Shown: positions 52,713 to 62,134, numbered from the stretch's first letter. The stretch is 64,000 nucleotides of DNA from Alloprevotella sp. oral taxon 473 str. F0040 (GCF_000318095.2 NZ_KB290710.1:174326-238325), one strand, 5' to 3'. Numbers and translations are program-made. Notes: generated from the letters alone by a model not told the origin.

Positions 52713-53765
52713 ATGAAATTTCTCCATACTACGCTTGTAGGCGGCTTTTCTCTCATAGCACTCTCCTCACTGACAGCGTGTGATGCAACATTTCACGATG
52801 ATCTCTCAGATTGTCGCCACACTCTTTGGGTGACGATGGCCAATAATGATTGTGCGCCTGTTGGTGCGCAGCCCTCTCGATATGTGGCTCCCAAAGGTAA
52901 GGTGCATCTTTTGGCCTTTGACAGCAAAGGTGTTTTGGCAGCAGATACAAGTTGGACACAAACGGAAGCGAGAGTGATAGAGCGAGTACCGCTTCATTCT
53001 TTCAATCAGGGCGCATATACTATACTTGGTTGGACAGGTATTGATGAACAGAAGTGGGCGATGCAATCTCTAAAGTTAGGTAAAACTCGTCTTACAGATG
53101 TCCTCTTGCAGCAAAATGCTGAGCTGAACAATGACAATCAGAAGCCCCCAATGGGCAATGTTCCCTTGAAACTCATAGATCTCAGCAACTCGCAGCTTTG
53201 GGTGGGGCAAAACACTGCGTATTTGAAACTACCTAATCCTGCTGATGTCGGAAGTACTAGCCAAGAAGTAGTGCTTAATATGCACGAGCAAACCTTTCAT
53301 ATCACAGCGGAGATTGAAGTTGATCCAACAACATTTGATGGGAAAAACGATATATCAGCCCATGATTTCGATGTGAGAGTCACAAGTCAGCATCCAAAGT
53401 TGCGCATGGATGGTACTCCTACAACCACAGTCGAAGGTGAATCGCAAGATGCTATCGTTCGAGTTAATTATGCTCGAACAGACAAATTACTTACGACTAC
53501 CTTTACTGTTCCTTCTCTTACTTCGCGTAATAGTAAAGTTCGTCTTGAACTGATTAATCGCACGAATGGTAAGATTGTCGAACAAGGTACGTTTGACCTT
53601 TTGGCACTATTAATGCTCCAGCAACAGTTTGATCCTAGTTGTACACGTAATGCCAAGCTCCGATTTGTGCTTCGTGATCGTTGCCTTGACTGCGGAGAAT
53701 TTAGTTGCTTCTCTGTGTGGGCAAATGGCTTCAAACTTGGCAATTTCAAAGATGCCAATCGCTAA
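52713..53765 (+). CDS. Second FimB/Mfa2-family lipoprotein
   Basis: A 350-residue lipoprotein (lipobox LTAC, Cys23) with DATFHDDLSDCRHTLWVTM, then KGKVHLLAFDSKGVLAADT and AYTILGWTGIDEQKW, the same order as the first FimB/Mfa2-like protein. It ends FVLRDRCLDCGEFSCFSVW with the shared CxxC and two more cysteines, but lacks the final PW strand. It starts 37 bases after the preceding gene. It may anchor a different fibre, perhaps the one made by the leftward operon, which has no FimB/Mfa2 protein of its own; that is inference. Confidence 0.82.
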   Translation: MKFLHTTLVGGFSLIALSSLTACDATFHDDLSDCRHTLWVTMANNDCAPVGAQPSRYVAPKGKVHLLAFDSKGVLAADTSWTQTEARVIERVPLHSFNQGAYTILGWTGIDEQKWAMQSLKLGKTRLTDVLLQQNAELNNDNQKPPMGNVPLKLIDLSNSQLWVGQNTAYLKLPNPADVGSTSQEVVLNMHEQTFHITAEIEVDPTTFDGKNDISAHDFDVRVTSQHPKLRMDGTPTTTVEGESQDAIVRVNYARTDKLLTTTFTVPSLTSRNSKVRLELINRTNGKIVEQGTFDLLALLMLQQQFDPSCTRNAKLRFVLRDRCLDCGEFSCFSVWANGFKLGNFKDANR

Positions 53766-53786
53766 TTTAAACTTTACCATATTATT

Positions 53787-53818
53787 AAAGCTCTGTAGTG
53801 AAAACTACAGAGCTTTTT
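53787..53818 (+). terminator. Intrinsic terminator of the rightward fimbrial operon
   Basis: AAAGCTCTGTAGT and ACTACAGAGCTTT form a perfect 13-bp stem with a GAAA tetraloop and a T run, 22 bases after the last stop. Confidence 0.9.
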
Positions 53819-53869
53819 CGTTAGATGCCCTTCCGCATCTATGAGTTGAACAAAAGGTTTTACTGCTAT

Positions 53870-55507
53870 CTATGTAGCGCAGATGCCTAAAGTTTGACTA
53901 AGGGCTTCCGCGCAGCGTTCGCCGTCCATAGCTGCAGATACAATGCCGCCAGCATAGCCCGCACCTTCTCCGCAAGGAAAGAGACCTTCTAGACGGATGT
54001 GCTGGAGCGTTTCGGGCGTGCGCAAGATGCGAACTGGCGCAGAAGTTCGCGATTCCGTCGCAATGAGAATGGCTTCGTCTGTGAGGAATCCGCGGCTGCG
54101 GCGACCAAAAGCCTTGAAGCCTTCTTGGAGACGGGTGGTAATAAATTTGGGCAACCAGAAATGAAGTGGAGAAGCAACTAATCCTGCATTGTAGCTAGAT
54201 TTAGGAAGGTCGGCCGAAAGACGATTATTAACGAAGTCGGCCATACGCTGCGCAGGTGCAACCTGACTGCGACCGCCTTGTATCCAGGCCGCGCGCTCCA
54301 GTGCTTCTTGCACATACATCATACGCAGTGGGTTATGCTTATCATTAAAATCAGTGTGTGCAGCAGCAAACGACTCATCATTCATAGCTTCAAGGAGGAA
54401 AGGCATCAGCTCTCCATCAATGTCTTCAGGGCGAGTTTCGACCACCATACCTGAATTAGACCATTTACTACCACGGTTGGCAGGAGACATGCCGTTGACT
54501 ACCAATTGTTCTGGTCCTGTGGCTGCAGGGACCACAAAACCGCCAGGACACATGCAGAAGCTATACACACCTCGATTCTGTACTTGTTGGACAAAAGAAT
54601 ACTCCGCAGCAGGGAGATATTTGCCACGACCTTGTCGGTTGTGGTATTGAATCTGATCTATTAAATGTGAGGGATGCTCCAAGCGAACGCCCATGGCAAG
54701 CGATTTCTGTTCTATTTCTACACCTGCTTGGTGGAGGTAACGGTATACGTCGCGTGCGGAGTGTCCTGTAGCAAGAATGACAGGCCCGTGAAACTCTTTT
54801 CCATCTGCTGTGCGGACACCCACGACTCTGTCACCATCCGCAGAAAATAGGAGCTCATCGACTCGTGTTTGAAAATGCACCTCTCCTCCCGAAGATTTAA
54901 TTTGTTCGCGCATACGCTCAATGATGCCAGGCAAACGATCGGTGCCGATGTGAGGATGAGCATCTGCAAGGATGTCGGTGCTAGCACCATGTTGACAAAA
55001 AATGCTCAGAATGCGTTGTACATTACCTCGTTTCTTAGATCGTGTGTAAAGTTTGCCATCAGAGAAAGCTCCTGCCCCTCCTTCGCCGAAAGAGTAATTA
55101 CTCTCACTATCAACGATATGGTCGCGAGAGATGGCTGCTATATCTTTTTTGCGGCCATTGACGTCGCGTCCACGTTCGAGCACGATGGGGCGCACACCAA
55201 GTTCTACTAGTCGGAGTGCTGCAAAGAGTCCACCAGGCCCCGCTCCTACTACAACAGCTTGAGGAGCGCGGCTGACGTCGCCATAATGGATGCGTTCATA
55301 AGAAAGACTCGTTGGGTCTTCGTCAATAAAGACTTCGAGGGTGAGATTAACCATTACTTGTCGTTGTCTAGCATCAATGCTACGTTTGACAGGACGAATG
55401 GCGTGTATCTGTTGTGGGGAAACCTCTAGTCGTTGAGCGACATCGGTACGGAGATTAGCAGCATCGTAAGCCACTTCAGGAAGAACGCGAAGTTGAAGAG
55501 TAGTCAT
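53870..55507 (-). CDS. FAD-dependent oxidoreductase of unknown substrate
   Basis: A 545-residue flavoprotein of the NAD(P)/FAD superfamily. An 80-residue N-terminal extension precedes the dinucleotide-binding GAGPGG at 88-93 (VVVGAGPGGLFAALRLVELG is split by reading), followed by an acidic LERG at the end of the second strand. SNYSFGEGGAGAFSDGKL near 147 and GEGAGYAGGIVSAAMDG near 505 are characteristic of this widespread family (related to HI0933/TrkA-type 'FAD-binding' proteins). No electron donor partner is encoded nearby. The substrate is unknown. A 14-bp tandem repeat lies in its upstream region. Confidence 0.88.
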   Translation of the reverse strand: MTTLQLRVLPEVAYDAANLRTDVAQRLEVSPQQIHAIRPVKRSIDARQRQVMVNLTLEVFIDEDPTSLSYERIHYGDVSRAPQAVVVGAGPGGLFAALRLVELGVRPIVLERGRDVNGRKKDIAAISRDHIVDSESNYSFGEGGAGAFSDGKLYTRSKKRGNVQRILSIFCQHGASTDILADAHPHIGTDRLPGIIERMREQIKSSGGEVHFQTRVDELLFSADGDRVVGVRTADGKEFHGPVILATGHSARDVYRYLHQAGVEIEQKSLAMGVRLEHPSHLIDQIQYHNRQGRGKYLPAAEYSFVQQVQNRGVYSFCMCPGGFVVPAATGPEQLVVNGMSPANRGSKWSNSGMVVETRPEDIDGELMPFLLEAMNDESFAAAHTDFNDKHNPLRMMYVQEALERAAWIQGGRSQVAPAQRMADFVNNRLSADLPKSSYNAGLVASPLHFWLPKFITTRLQEGFKAFGRRSRGFLTDEAILIATESRTSAPVRILRTPETLQHIRLEGLFPCGEGAGYAGGIVSAAMDGERCAEALSQTLGICAT

Positions 55508-55511
55508 ATAG

Positions 55512-55566
55512 GACGTTAGAGAGTAGACGTTAGAGAGTAGACGTTAGGGAGTAGTCGTTAAAGGGA
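55512..55566. repeat. 14-bp tandem repeat upstream of the FAD gene
   Basis: GACGTTAGAGAGTA occurs at 55512 and 55526 identically and at 55540 with one change; a degraded fourth copy follows. Similar TTAGACGTTAG-like text recurs at 59287-59349. Confidence 0.8.
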
Positions 55567-55774
55567 AGACGAGAGAGTAGACATTATAGATTTGTATTTA
55601 GACAAAAGAAAGCGAGACAGGCACGAAAACCTCGAGATTACTAAAGCAAGGAGTAGGAACCTAAAGCCTTTATGTTGAAGTAGAGTGCCTAAAGTTTTTA
55701 TTTCTAGTATCTAAAGTCTAATTTCTAACGTCTAAAATCAAGATAATCTCTAATTCGCGAAAATACAACTTTTT

Positions 55775-55807
55775 TTTTGCATATTCAGCAGATAAGGTGT
55801 AACTTTG
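55775..55807 (+). promoter_or_regulatory. Bacteroidetes-type promoter of purA
   Basis: TTTTG (55775-55779), 20-base spacer, TAACTTTG (55800-55807), about 65 bases before the purA start. Confidence 0.7.
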
Positions 55808-55872
55808 TGGCAAATATCACGCGCGATGGCTAAAATCATAGCTATTGCCTCATACACATCCCTCAGAAAATC

Positions 55873-57141
55873 ATGACAAAAGGAAAAGTAGATGCCTTGT
55901 TAGGCATTGTCTTTGGCGACGAAGGTAAGGGTAAAGTCGTGGACTATTTCACCCCTCGCTATGATCTTGTAGCCCGTTTCGCTGGTGGTCCTAACGCTGG
56001 CCACACCATCATCTTCGATGACAAGAAGTTTGTGCTTCGCTCAATTCCCTCGGGCATCTTTGACGAAGGAAAGACGAATATCATCGGTAACGGATGTGTG
56101 ATTGCTCCCGACCTCTTCATGTATGAGGCGCGTGAACTAGAGGTAGCTGGTTATGAGGTTGTGCAGCGTTTGCACATCAGTCGCCGCGCCCACTTGATTC
56201 TTCCCACGCACCGAGTGCTTGACCGCGCTTACGAAGCAGCCAAAGGTGAAGGCAAAGTGGGTACCACTGGTAAGGGAATCGGTCCCACTTATAGCGACAA
56301 AGCTGCGCGTGTGGGACTTCGTGTCGGAGACATTCAAGGTGATTTCATCCCTAAGTATGAAGCTTTGAAAGCCCGCCACTTGCAAATCTTGAGTGATTTA
56401 GGGTTTACAGATTTCGACATCACCGACGAAGAAAAGACTTGGCTCGAAGGTATCGACTATATGCGTCGCTTCCCCCTCACCGACACAGAGCATGAGATAA
56501 ACCAAGCTTTGGCAGCTGGTAAAAATGTACTGGCCGAAGGCGCACAAGGTTCGTTGTTGGATATCGACCATGGCACTTATCCTTTTGTGTCATCTTCTTC
56601 CACTACAGTGGGCGGAGTGTGCACTGGTCTTGGTATTGCACCACAAAATATCGGCCGTGTATGGGGTATCTTCAAGGCTTACTCAACACGTGTCGGTAGT
56701 GGTCCCTTCCCTGTAGAGCTTTTTGATGAGACGGGTGAAGAAATCCGTCGTGTCGGTAAGGAATTTGGTGCAGTGACAGGGCGCAATCGCCGTTGTGGCT
56801 GGGTAGACCTCGTGGCTTTGAAGTATGCAATTATGGTCAATGGTGTCACTGATTTGGTGATGATGAAGGCCGATGTGCTCGATTCGTTCAAGGAAATCAA
56901 GGTTTGTGTGGCTTACGAGAAAGATGGTGAGCGCACTGAGTCTATGCCTTATGATACTGAAGGTTGGGCACCTGTGTATGAAACCCTACCAGGCTGGAAT
57001 TGCGATTTAACGGGTGTGCGTGCTGAAGCAGATTTCCCCAAAGAATATGCTGATTACATCGCTTACCTCGAGAAGCAACTGGCAACACCTATCTCCATCC
57101 TTTCGGTGGGGCCCGAGCGAGATGCTACTATTATCCGCTAA
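55873..57141 (+). CDS. purA: Adenylosuccinate synthase
   Basis: GTP-dependent enzyme that joins IMP and aspartate in AMP synthesis. The 422-residue sequence has the phosphate-binding GDEGKGK near residues 15-21 with the catalytic Asp, GPNAGHTI with the catalytic His near 45, and TTGKGIGPTYSDK in the IMP site near 137-149. The active-site loop and the GRNRRCGWVD segment (starting near residue 304) are present. It is monocistronic with its own promoter and terminator. Confidence 0.97.
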   Translation: MTKGKVDALLGIVFGDEGKGKVVDYFTPRYDLVARFAGGPNAGHTIIFDDKKFVLRSIPSGIFDEGKTNIIGNGCVIAPDLFMYEARELEVAGYEVVQRLHISRRAHLILPTHRVLDRAYEAAKGEGKVGTTGKGIGPTYSDKAARVGLRVGDIQGDFIPKYEALKARHLQILSDLGFTDFDITDEEKTWLEGIDYMRRFPLTDTEHEINQALAAGKNVLAEGAQGSLLDIDHGTYPFVSSSSTTVGGVCTGLGIAPQNIGRVWGIFKAYSTRVGSGPFPVELFDETGEEIRRVGKEFGAVTGRNRRCGWVDLVALKYAIMVNGVTDLVMMKADVLDSFKEIKVCVAYEKDGERTESMPYDTEGWAPVYETLPGWNCDLTGVRAEADFPKEYADYIAYLEKQLATPISILSVGPERDATIIR

Positions 57142-57212
57142 CCATCTGTTAAAGAAATGAATTGAGGTTCAGACATCTTCTTGATAGCAGAATTTCAATC
57201 TCTTAATAACAT

Positions 57213-57251
57213 AAAAGGATTCCTCAACGGTTCTCGTAGAGGAATCCTTTT
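57213..57251 (+). terminator. Intrinsic terminator of purA
   Basis: AAAAGGATTCCTC and GAGGAATCCTTTT form a perfect 13-bp stem, 72 bases after the purA stop. The stem ends give T runs on both strands, so it may also stop transcription from dgt. Confidence 0.85.
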
Positions 57252-57327
57252 GGTGTTTGTGTGGGGTAAGGAGAAGCTACATCAGAATGACTAAGGGAGA
57301 ATGTCATCTTCCCCCTATTGGTACCTG

Positions 57328-58656
57328 TCAAATAGCAGGCAGCTGCATCCCACGCACCTTACGGAAGAGATCGAGGGCATAAACATCTGTCATTCCCGAG
57401 AGGTAGTCCAGCACAGCCATAACTCGTGTGGAGAGGTCAGGGGAGTGGACCTCATATTGAGCAGAAACATGGCGAAGCAGCAATTGAGAATACGTTTTTT
57501 CTGGTGCTGTGACAGCTCCTATCATGAGCGAAAGTAGGGTGTAGATAATGTGATAACCTGAGAGTTCTATATCAGCAACCTCTTTCGAGCGATAGATGCG
57601 TTTGCGCGCCACAGCTGCGCACTTTTGGTAAGCAGAGGAGAGTGGTGCAGGGAGTTGACTGATGAGCGAACCTTGAAAAGAGCCTTCTAAAATCTCCGCT
57701 TCGTGCTCTACAAACACCTCCACACAAGCACGTTCGAGCGCGTTGATGACGCAGGAACGGAGATAAGCGATTTGATCTCCAGCATCGGTGCCTTCTGGAT
57801 AGGCTGAACAGAGCGATTTTCTCTCTTCCTCGGAGAAAAAGTCGAGCAGAAGTTGTCGAGTTTCCTCTGTAGAAAGGATGCGTAGTTTGTGAGCGTCTTC
57901 GATATCCATCACCTCATAGCAGATGTCGTCGGCTGCTTCGACTAGATATACTAGTGGATGGCGAGCAAAGCGCAGATTTGTCCCCTCTTCTTCTAGCGCA
58001 GGGATGCCCAACTCCTTGAATATATGTGCGAAAGCCTCTCGTTCAGCCTCGAAAAATCCAAACTTCGGATGGGTGGCTAGGGAAGAAGAAAAGGGGTATT
58101 TAGCGATAGCGGCAAGTGTGCTATAAGTCATCACAAAGCCTCCTGCTCGACGACCATTGAATTGATGGGTAAGCAGGCGGAAAGTGTTGGCATTACCATC
58201 GAAGTTGGTGATATCGTTCCACACCTCAATTGGAAGTTTATCTTGAAGATGAAGCCCCTCTCCTTCGGCGAAAAAGGAACGAATGGCTGCTTCTCCTTCA
58301 TGTCCAAAAGGAGGGTTTCCTAAATCGTGCGCCAAACAGGCTGCACTCACAATGGCACTAATACTCTCGAGCGCAGCGACGTCTTCTCCGGTATAGCGAG
58401 GAATGAGTAGACGCGCCACATCAGCTCCAAGCGAACGTCCCACGCTAGAAACTTCGAGAGAGTGGGTGAGACGATTGTGTACGAACACACTCCCAGGCAG
58501 CGGAAATACCTGGGTTTTGTTTTGCAACCGGCGGAAAGGGGAGGAAAAGATGAGTCGGTCGTAATCGCGCTGAAACTCAGTGCGCTGTTCTGTTGCAGAG
58601 CGTTGAGAATTTTGTTTTCCCCAACGTGCAGAGGAGATGAGTTGATGCCATTTCAT
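57328..58656 (-). CDS. dgt: Deoxyguanosinetriphosphate triphosphohydrolase (HD domain)
   Basis: A 442-residue HD hydrolase that cleaves dNTPs to nucleoside and triphosphate, trimming the dNTP pool. The metal ligands are seen in NRLTHSLEV (His65) and AHDLGNPPFGHEGE (His110-Asp111); a later Asp in VEAADDICYEVMDIED completes the site. The start MKWHQLISSARWG matches Bacteroidetes relatives. A TATATTTG box ends only four bases before this ATG, so the transcript may be almost leaderless. dut is divergently oriented 200 bases away, placing two dNTP-pool sanitising enzymes side by side. Confidence 0.92.
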   Translation of the reverse strand: MKWHQLISSARWGKQNSQRSATEQRTEFQRDYDRLIFSSPFRRLQNKTQVFPLPGSVFVHNRLTHSLEVSSVGRSLGADVARLLIPRYTGEDVAALESISAIVSAACLAHDLGNPPFGHEGEAAIRSFFAEGEGLHLQDKLPIEVWNDITNFDGNANTFRLLTHQFNGRRAGGFVMTYSTLAAIAKYPFSSSLATHPKFGFFEAEREAFAHIFKELGIPALEEEGTNLRFARHPLVYLVEAADDICYEVMDIEDAHKLRILSTEETRQLLLDFFSEEERKSLCSAYPEGTDAGDQIAYLRSCVINALERACVEVFVEHEAEILEGSFQGSLISQLPAPLSSAYQKCAAVARKRIYRSKEVADIELSGYHIIYTLLSLMIGAVTAPEKTYSQLLLRHVSAQYEVHSPDLSTRVMAVLDYLSGMTDVYALDLFRKVRGMQLPAI

Positions 58657-58660
58657 ATTG

Positions 58661-58668
58661 CAAATATA
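58661..58668 (-). promoter_or_regulatory. -7 box adjoining the dgt start codon
   Basis: TATATTTG on the minus strand, then CAAT, then the dgt ATG. No good -33 element. If used, the mRNA leader is only a few bases. Confidence 0.4.
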
Positions 58669-58722
58669 GGGGTTTTAAGGAAATACTGCGCCATTGATAG
58701 AGAGAATCTGCGATTTTCTTTG

Positions 58723-58730
58723 TATTTTTG
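58723..58730 (+). promoter_or_regulatory. Candidate -7 box for dut
   Basis: TATTTTTG on the plus strand 127 bases before the dut start; the nearest TTG upstream is 25 bases away, so the match is partial. Confidence 0.35.
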
Positions 58731-58857
58731 GGGTCGAAGACCCTATTTCTGTAGGCTCATCCCTGCTGTGTCTAAGGGCCTATCATTTACCCAAGGCAAT
58801 TACTGCCCCCTGTTAGTATTCTCTTAACGTAGACAAGAAAGTGTCTCTCTTAGTGAT

Positions 58858-59289
58858 ATGCAAGTAAAAATCGTCAATCAATCGCAACATCCTCTGCCAG
58901 AATATGCCACACCTCAAAGTGCAGGTTTGGATCTCCGTGCTAATTTAGGAGCTCCCATCACCTTAGCTCCGTTAGAACGAGTGTTGGTGCCTACAGGCCT
59001 CTACATAGCTCTGCCCGAAGGCTATGAGGCTCAAGTTCGTCCACGTTCTGGACTGGCACTGAAACATGGAGTGACTGTGCTCAACACTCCCGGAACTATT
59101 GATGCGGACTATCGTGGAGAACTACGTGTCATCTTAGTGAATCTGAGTAATGAGCCTTTTGTTATCAACGATGGTGAACGCATCGCTCAGATGGTCGTGA
59201 CGAAGCACGAACAAGTGCAATGGCAGCCCGTAGAAGTGCTCGATGACACCGAACGTGGTGCTGGAGGATTCGGACATACGGGAGTTTAG
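58858..59289 (+). CDS. dut: dUTP diphosphatase
   Basis: Trimeric dUTPase of 143 residues; converts dUTP to dUMP, preventing uracil incorporation and supplying dTMP synthesis. All five motifs are visible: SAGLDLRA (21-28), RPRSGLA (61-67), [14 protein letters not shown] (76-89, with the catalytic Asp), GERIAQMV (106-113) and the C-terminal [10 protein letters not shown] (133-142). It begins the cluster dut - TPR lipoprotein - DUF4292 lipoprotein - EnvC-like, an order conserved in Bacteroidetes. Confidence 0.96.
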   Translation: MQVKIVNQSQHPLPEYATPQSAGLDLRANLGAPITLAPLERVLVPTGLYIALPEGYEAQVRPRSGLALKHGVTVLNTPGTIDADYRGELRVILVNLSNEPFVINDGERIAQMVVTKHEQVQWQPVEVLDDTERGAGGFGHTGV

Positions 59290-59349
59290 GTATTAGACGA
59301 TAGGCGTTAGGTATTAGACTATAGAAATTAGATGTTAGAGGTAATCATC
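59287..59349. repeat. Three imperfect 21-bp units after dut
   Basis: TTAGGTATTAGAC starts at 59287 and 59308 (21 bases apart) and a third, degraded TTAGATGTTAGAGG follows at 59329. The text is unlike the TCSGAG minisatellite but similar to the 14-bp repeats near 55.5 kb. Confidence 0.6.
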
Positions 59350-59482
59350 TAGCACAGTCAATAAACTTGACCTTAGAAATCTATGTAGTCCAGATCAAGG
59401 TCTTGAGACCTCGCCATTCTTTAGTTCTAGACCTCCCCTTGTCTTTTTCTTCTACGTTTCAAGAAATAATAGCATCTTCTCT

Positions 59483-61306
59483 GTGATTTCAACTCAAAGA
59501 CTTCTTTCATTTCGTGTCCCCACAGTGCTTTGTTGGACTTTGCTCAGCTTGTTGCTGTTGGGCTGCTCCAACTATGCGCGCAATTACACCCCACCCACCC
59601 TCAAAGATGGGGCTATTCGCGCTAGAAATCTTCTTACTGTAGCACAGCGGCGCACGTTTGATGGCATCTATCTCGAAGCGATGCGTCAGAAGTATTTGGG
59701 CAATGCTGATGCTGCTTTCGACCTTCTTGATCGTGCTTTGATGATCAATCCGAATGATGCCGACGCGTTATTTCAACAAGGTATGCTGTTGTTGCAGTCG
59801 GTGGGATATTCAGACAGTGTGTTGCGCCTTCGCGGAGAGCGACAACTACAGTTGGCTCATCAGTTGTCGCCTTCCAATAAGCACTATCGCGAGATGCTCG
59901 GCAACTATTGGACACAGGCTAAGCGTTACGAACGAGCATTGCGACTCTACGAACAAGTGGCTGCCGACGACCCCACGGAGGATAACCTCAAGATGTTAGA
60001 AGTGCTCCAAGAACGCACGAGCAACTGGGATGCTGCCTTACAAACGCTTGATAGAATAGCCCTTTTAGAAGGTTATTCTAATGAGTTGATTGCGAAGAAA
60101 ACGAAGATTTTAGAAATGCAAAATCGCATTTCTGAAGCGGCAACAATGTTGCGCGAATGGAGTGAGACCAACAACGGGGATAATTATCCACGTGTGCTTT
60201 TAGCTAATCTCTACCTGCGCAATGGTTATTTAGAGCGCGGCCGAGAAATCATTGACGACATAGCAGCAAGCGATGCTCACAATGAGTGGGTGCCCATGTT
60301 ACGACTCATTTATTATCGCATCAAAGATGATGCGGTCAGCTATGATAAAACGTTGGGAGCTATTGCCTCTGACACCTTGATGCCCATTGAGCAAAAAGTG
60401 CAGACATTCCGAGAAGCCGCAGCTTGGTTACAAGAAGGAAAATATGACAAAGAGAAAGTTTTCCAACACGCTGTGGTAGCGATGAATCAGAGAGAGGCAG
60501 GCGGTGTGATGGGCGAATGGTTGGTGGGCTTCCTCCAAGACTTCAAATTTCCAGAAGACCGATTGGCTGTGCCTGCTTTGGCCATATTCCGGGCCAATCC
60601 TAATGATGAACGCGCCATCATGGAATTAATCCGTGATGCCGTGCGCAGAGAAGATGCCGAACAGCTTGATACCATTAGTAAACGTGGACGGGAACTGCAC
60701 CCAGAAAATGCCCTGTTCTACTATTTCGGCACACTGGCAGCACGCAACAAAGACGATGCTGCTCGTGCTAGAGCCATTCTCGAAGCAGGAGTGAAGAACA
60801 TGTCTCCCACCACAGACAGTGCTGTGGCTTCCCAAATCTACTATATGTTAGGAGATGCCTATATGGACATCAAGCAGCAGAAACTAGCCTTTGCTGCTTA
60901 TGACTCCTCCATAGTGAAAGATCCAGACAATGTTCACGCGCTCAATAACTATGCCTATTTCCTTACCACTCATGGCATCCAACTCCGTCGAGCAATTAAA
61001 CTTGCCCAACGTGCCACTGAGATTGAGCCGCACAATCCTAGCTACCTCGACACTTACGCATGGGCATTATACAAAGCTGGCAAATATGCCGAAGCAAAGG
61101 GAGTGATTGACTCCATGTGGGTGGCTTTCGCACTGCCAGATCAAGAGATTCAACCCGATGCCGACTATTATGATCGTGCTGGCGAAATCTATTTCAAAGC
61201 GGGTGCCAAGAAAGAAGCGCTACGGATGTGGAAAGAAGCTTTGCAGCTTACTTCCGACCGCAAACTCCAGCGCAAGTTGCGTGCGAAATTGAAGAAGATG
61301 CGATAG
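59483..61306 (+). CDS. TPR lipoprotein
   Basis: A 607-residue lipoprotein read from a GTG codon (MISTQRLLSF); no ATG precedes the lipobox LLLLGC (Cys28), so GTG is the best start. The rest is helical with many tetratricopeptide repeats (AFDLLDRALMINPNDADALFQQG; HYREMLGNYWTQAKRYERALRLYEQ, and near the end HNPSYLDTYAWALYKAGKYAEAK, each one repeat). It probably scaffolds a complex at the outer membrane's inner face. Conserved neighbours are a DUF4292 lipoprotein and an EnvC-like protein, suggesting a cell-envelope or division role; the partner is unknown. Confidence 0.88.
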   Translation: MISTQRLLSFRVPTVLCWTLLSLLLLGCSNYARNYTPPTLKDGAIRARNLLTVAQRRTFDGIYLEAMRQKYLGNADAAFDLLDRALMINPNDADALFQQGMLLLQSVGYSDSVLRLRGERQLQLAHQLSPSNKHYREMLGNYWTQAKRYERALRLYEQVAADDPTEDNLKMLEVLQERTSNWDAALQTLDRIALLEGYSNELIAKKTKILEMQNRISEAATMLREWSETNNGDNYPRVLLANLYLRNGYLERGREIIDDIAASDAHNEWVPMLRLIYYRIKDDAVSYDKTLGAIASDTLMPIEQKVQTFREAAAWLQEGKYDKEKVFQHAVVAMNQREAGGVMGEWLVGFLQDFKFPEDRLAVPALAIFRANPNDERAIMELIRDAVRREDAEQLDTISKRGRELHPENALFYYFGTLAARNKDDAARARAILEAGVKNMSPTTDSAVASQIYYMLGDAYMDIKQQKLAFAAYDSSIVKDPDNVHALNNYAYFLTTHGIQLRRAIKLAQRATEIEPHNPSYLDTYAWALYKAGKYAEAKGVIDSMWVAFALPDQEIQPDADYYDRAGEIYFKAGAKKEALRMWKEALQLTSDRKLQRKLRAKLKKMR

Positions 61307-61403
61307 CTTAATCGAATAATCGTTTGACGACTCCTTCCATACCTCCACAAACTCACATACTAGGTAATCAACTATTTCCAATCTTCACACAAAGAATTTT
61401 ACG

Positions 61404-62042
61404 ATGAAAAAAATACTCTTCCTCTTTGCACTCGTGGCACTCCTGACAGGGTGTTCCACCTTTCGCAATGATCAACCCTATCGTCCGAACGAACCTCTTG
61501 CAGTGACCGCTAAAATTTCTGCAGATTTAGAAGCCAACACCCTCAACCAAAGTTTGGGCGGCACGCTTCGCCTCCAGCGCGACCGACAAGTCCAGCTTTC
61601 CCTCAGTAAATACGGTATCGAGGGTGCGCGCATCATTTTCACGCCCGATAGTGTCATTGTGCTCGACCGCATCAACAAACGTTATCTTAAAGACACCTAC
61701 GTGGCACTCAATAGCATGCTCACAGAGATGCCAGCCCTCAACTTCGACAAGGTACAACGCTTTTTTTGGAACGATGACCGCAAGAGCACAGAGACTGCAG
61801 ATTTCAATGTCATGGGGTTCGTACCTGTAGAACTTTACATCCATCGCAATAAGACCACCAATGTACGTGGTTTCCGCATCGCCCGACACACGGTGTTCTC
61901 CGTCAGTGCTTTCGAAAAAGAGTTTAAGCTGAACTTGAAGCTCAATAAAGTGCGTATCAACTACGATTGGAACAGTCATGTGCACATCCCCACAGGCTAC
62001 ACTCCCATGAAGCCCGAAGCGATCTTGAAGCTCTTCAAATAG
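61404..62042 (+). CDS. DUF4292 lipoprotein
   Basis: A 212-residue lipoprotein with lipobox LLTGC (Cys17). The beta-rich mature part (ISADLEANTLNQSLGGTLRLQRD, VQLSLSKYGIEGARIIFTPDSV as separate strands) resembles the LolA/LolB-like fold proposed for DUF4292, with amphipathic strands that could cradle lipid. The spacing to the upstream TPR gene is 97 bases and to the EnvC-like gene 92 bases. A lipid- or lipoprotein-transfer role is inference from the fold. Confidence 0.87.
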   Translation: MKKILFLFALVALLTGCSTFRNDQPYRPNEPLAVTAKISADLEANTLNQSLGGTLRLQRDRQVQLSLSKYGIEGARIIFTPDSVIVLDRINKRYLKDTYVALNSMLTEMPALNFDKVQRFFWNDDRKSTETADFNVMGFVPVELYIHRNKTTNVRGFRIARHTVFSVSAFEKEFKLNLKLNKVRINYDWNSHVHIPTGYTPMKPEAILKLFK

Positions 62043-62134
62043 TTCGCCACTCTCGTCACGAATCCTTGATGCTTAGGTTGGGAGGATAACCTGCACCGCC
62101 TAAGACTTTTCTTCCTATCTCTTCACATCTTATA

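Larger units (their letters stand above)
55508..55872. other. Divergent intergenic region between the FAD gene and purA
   Basis: No gene seen. It holds the 14-bp repeats, a run of CTAA/TCTAA-rich simple sequence at about 55680-55750 and the purA promoter. Confidence 0.6.
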
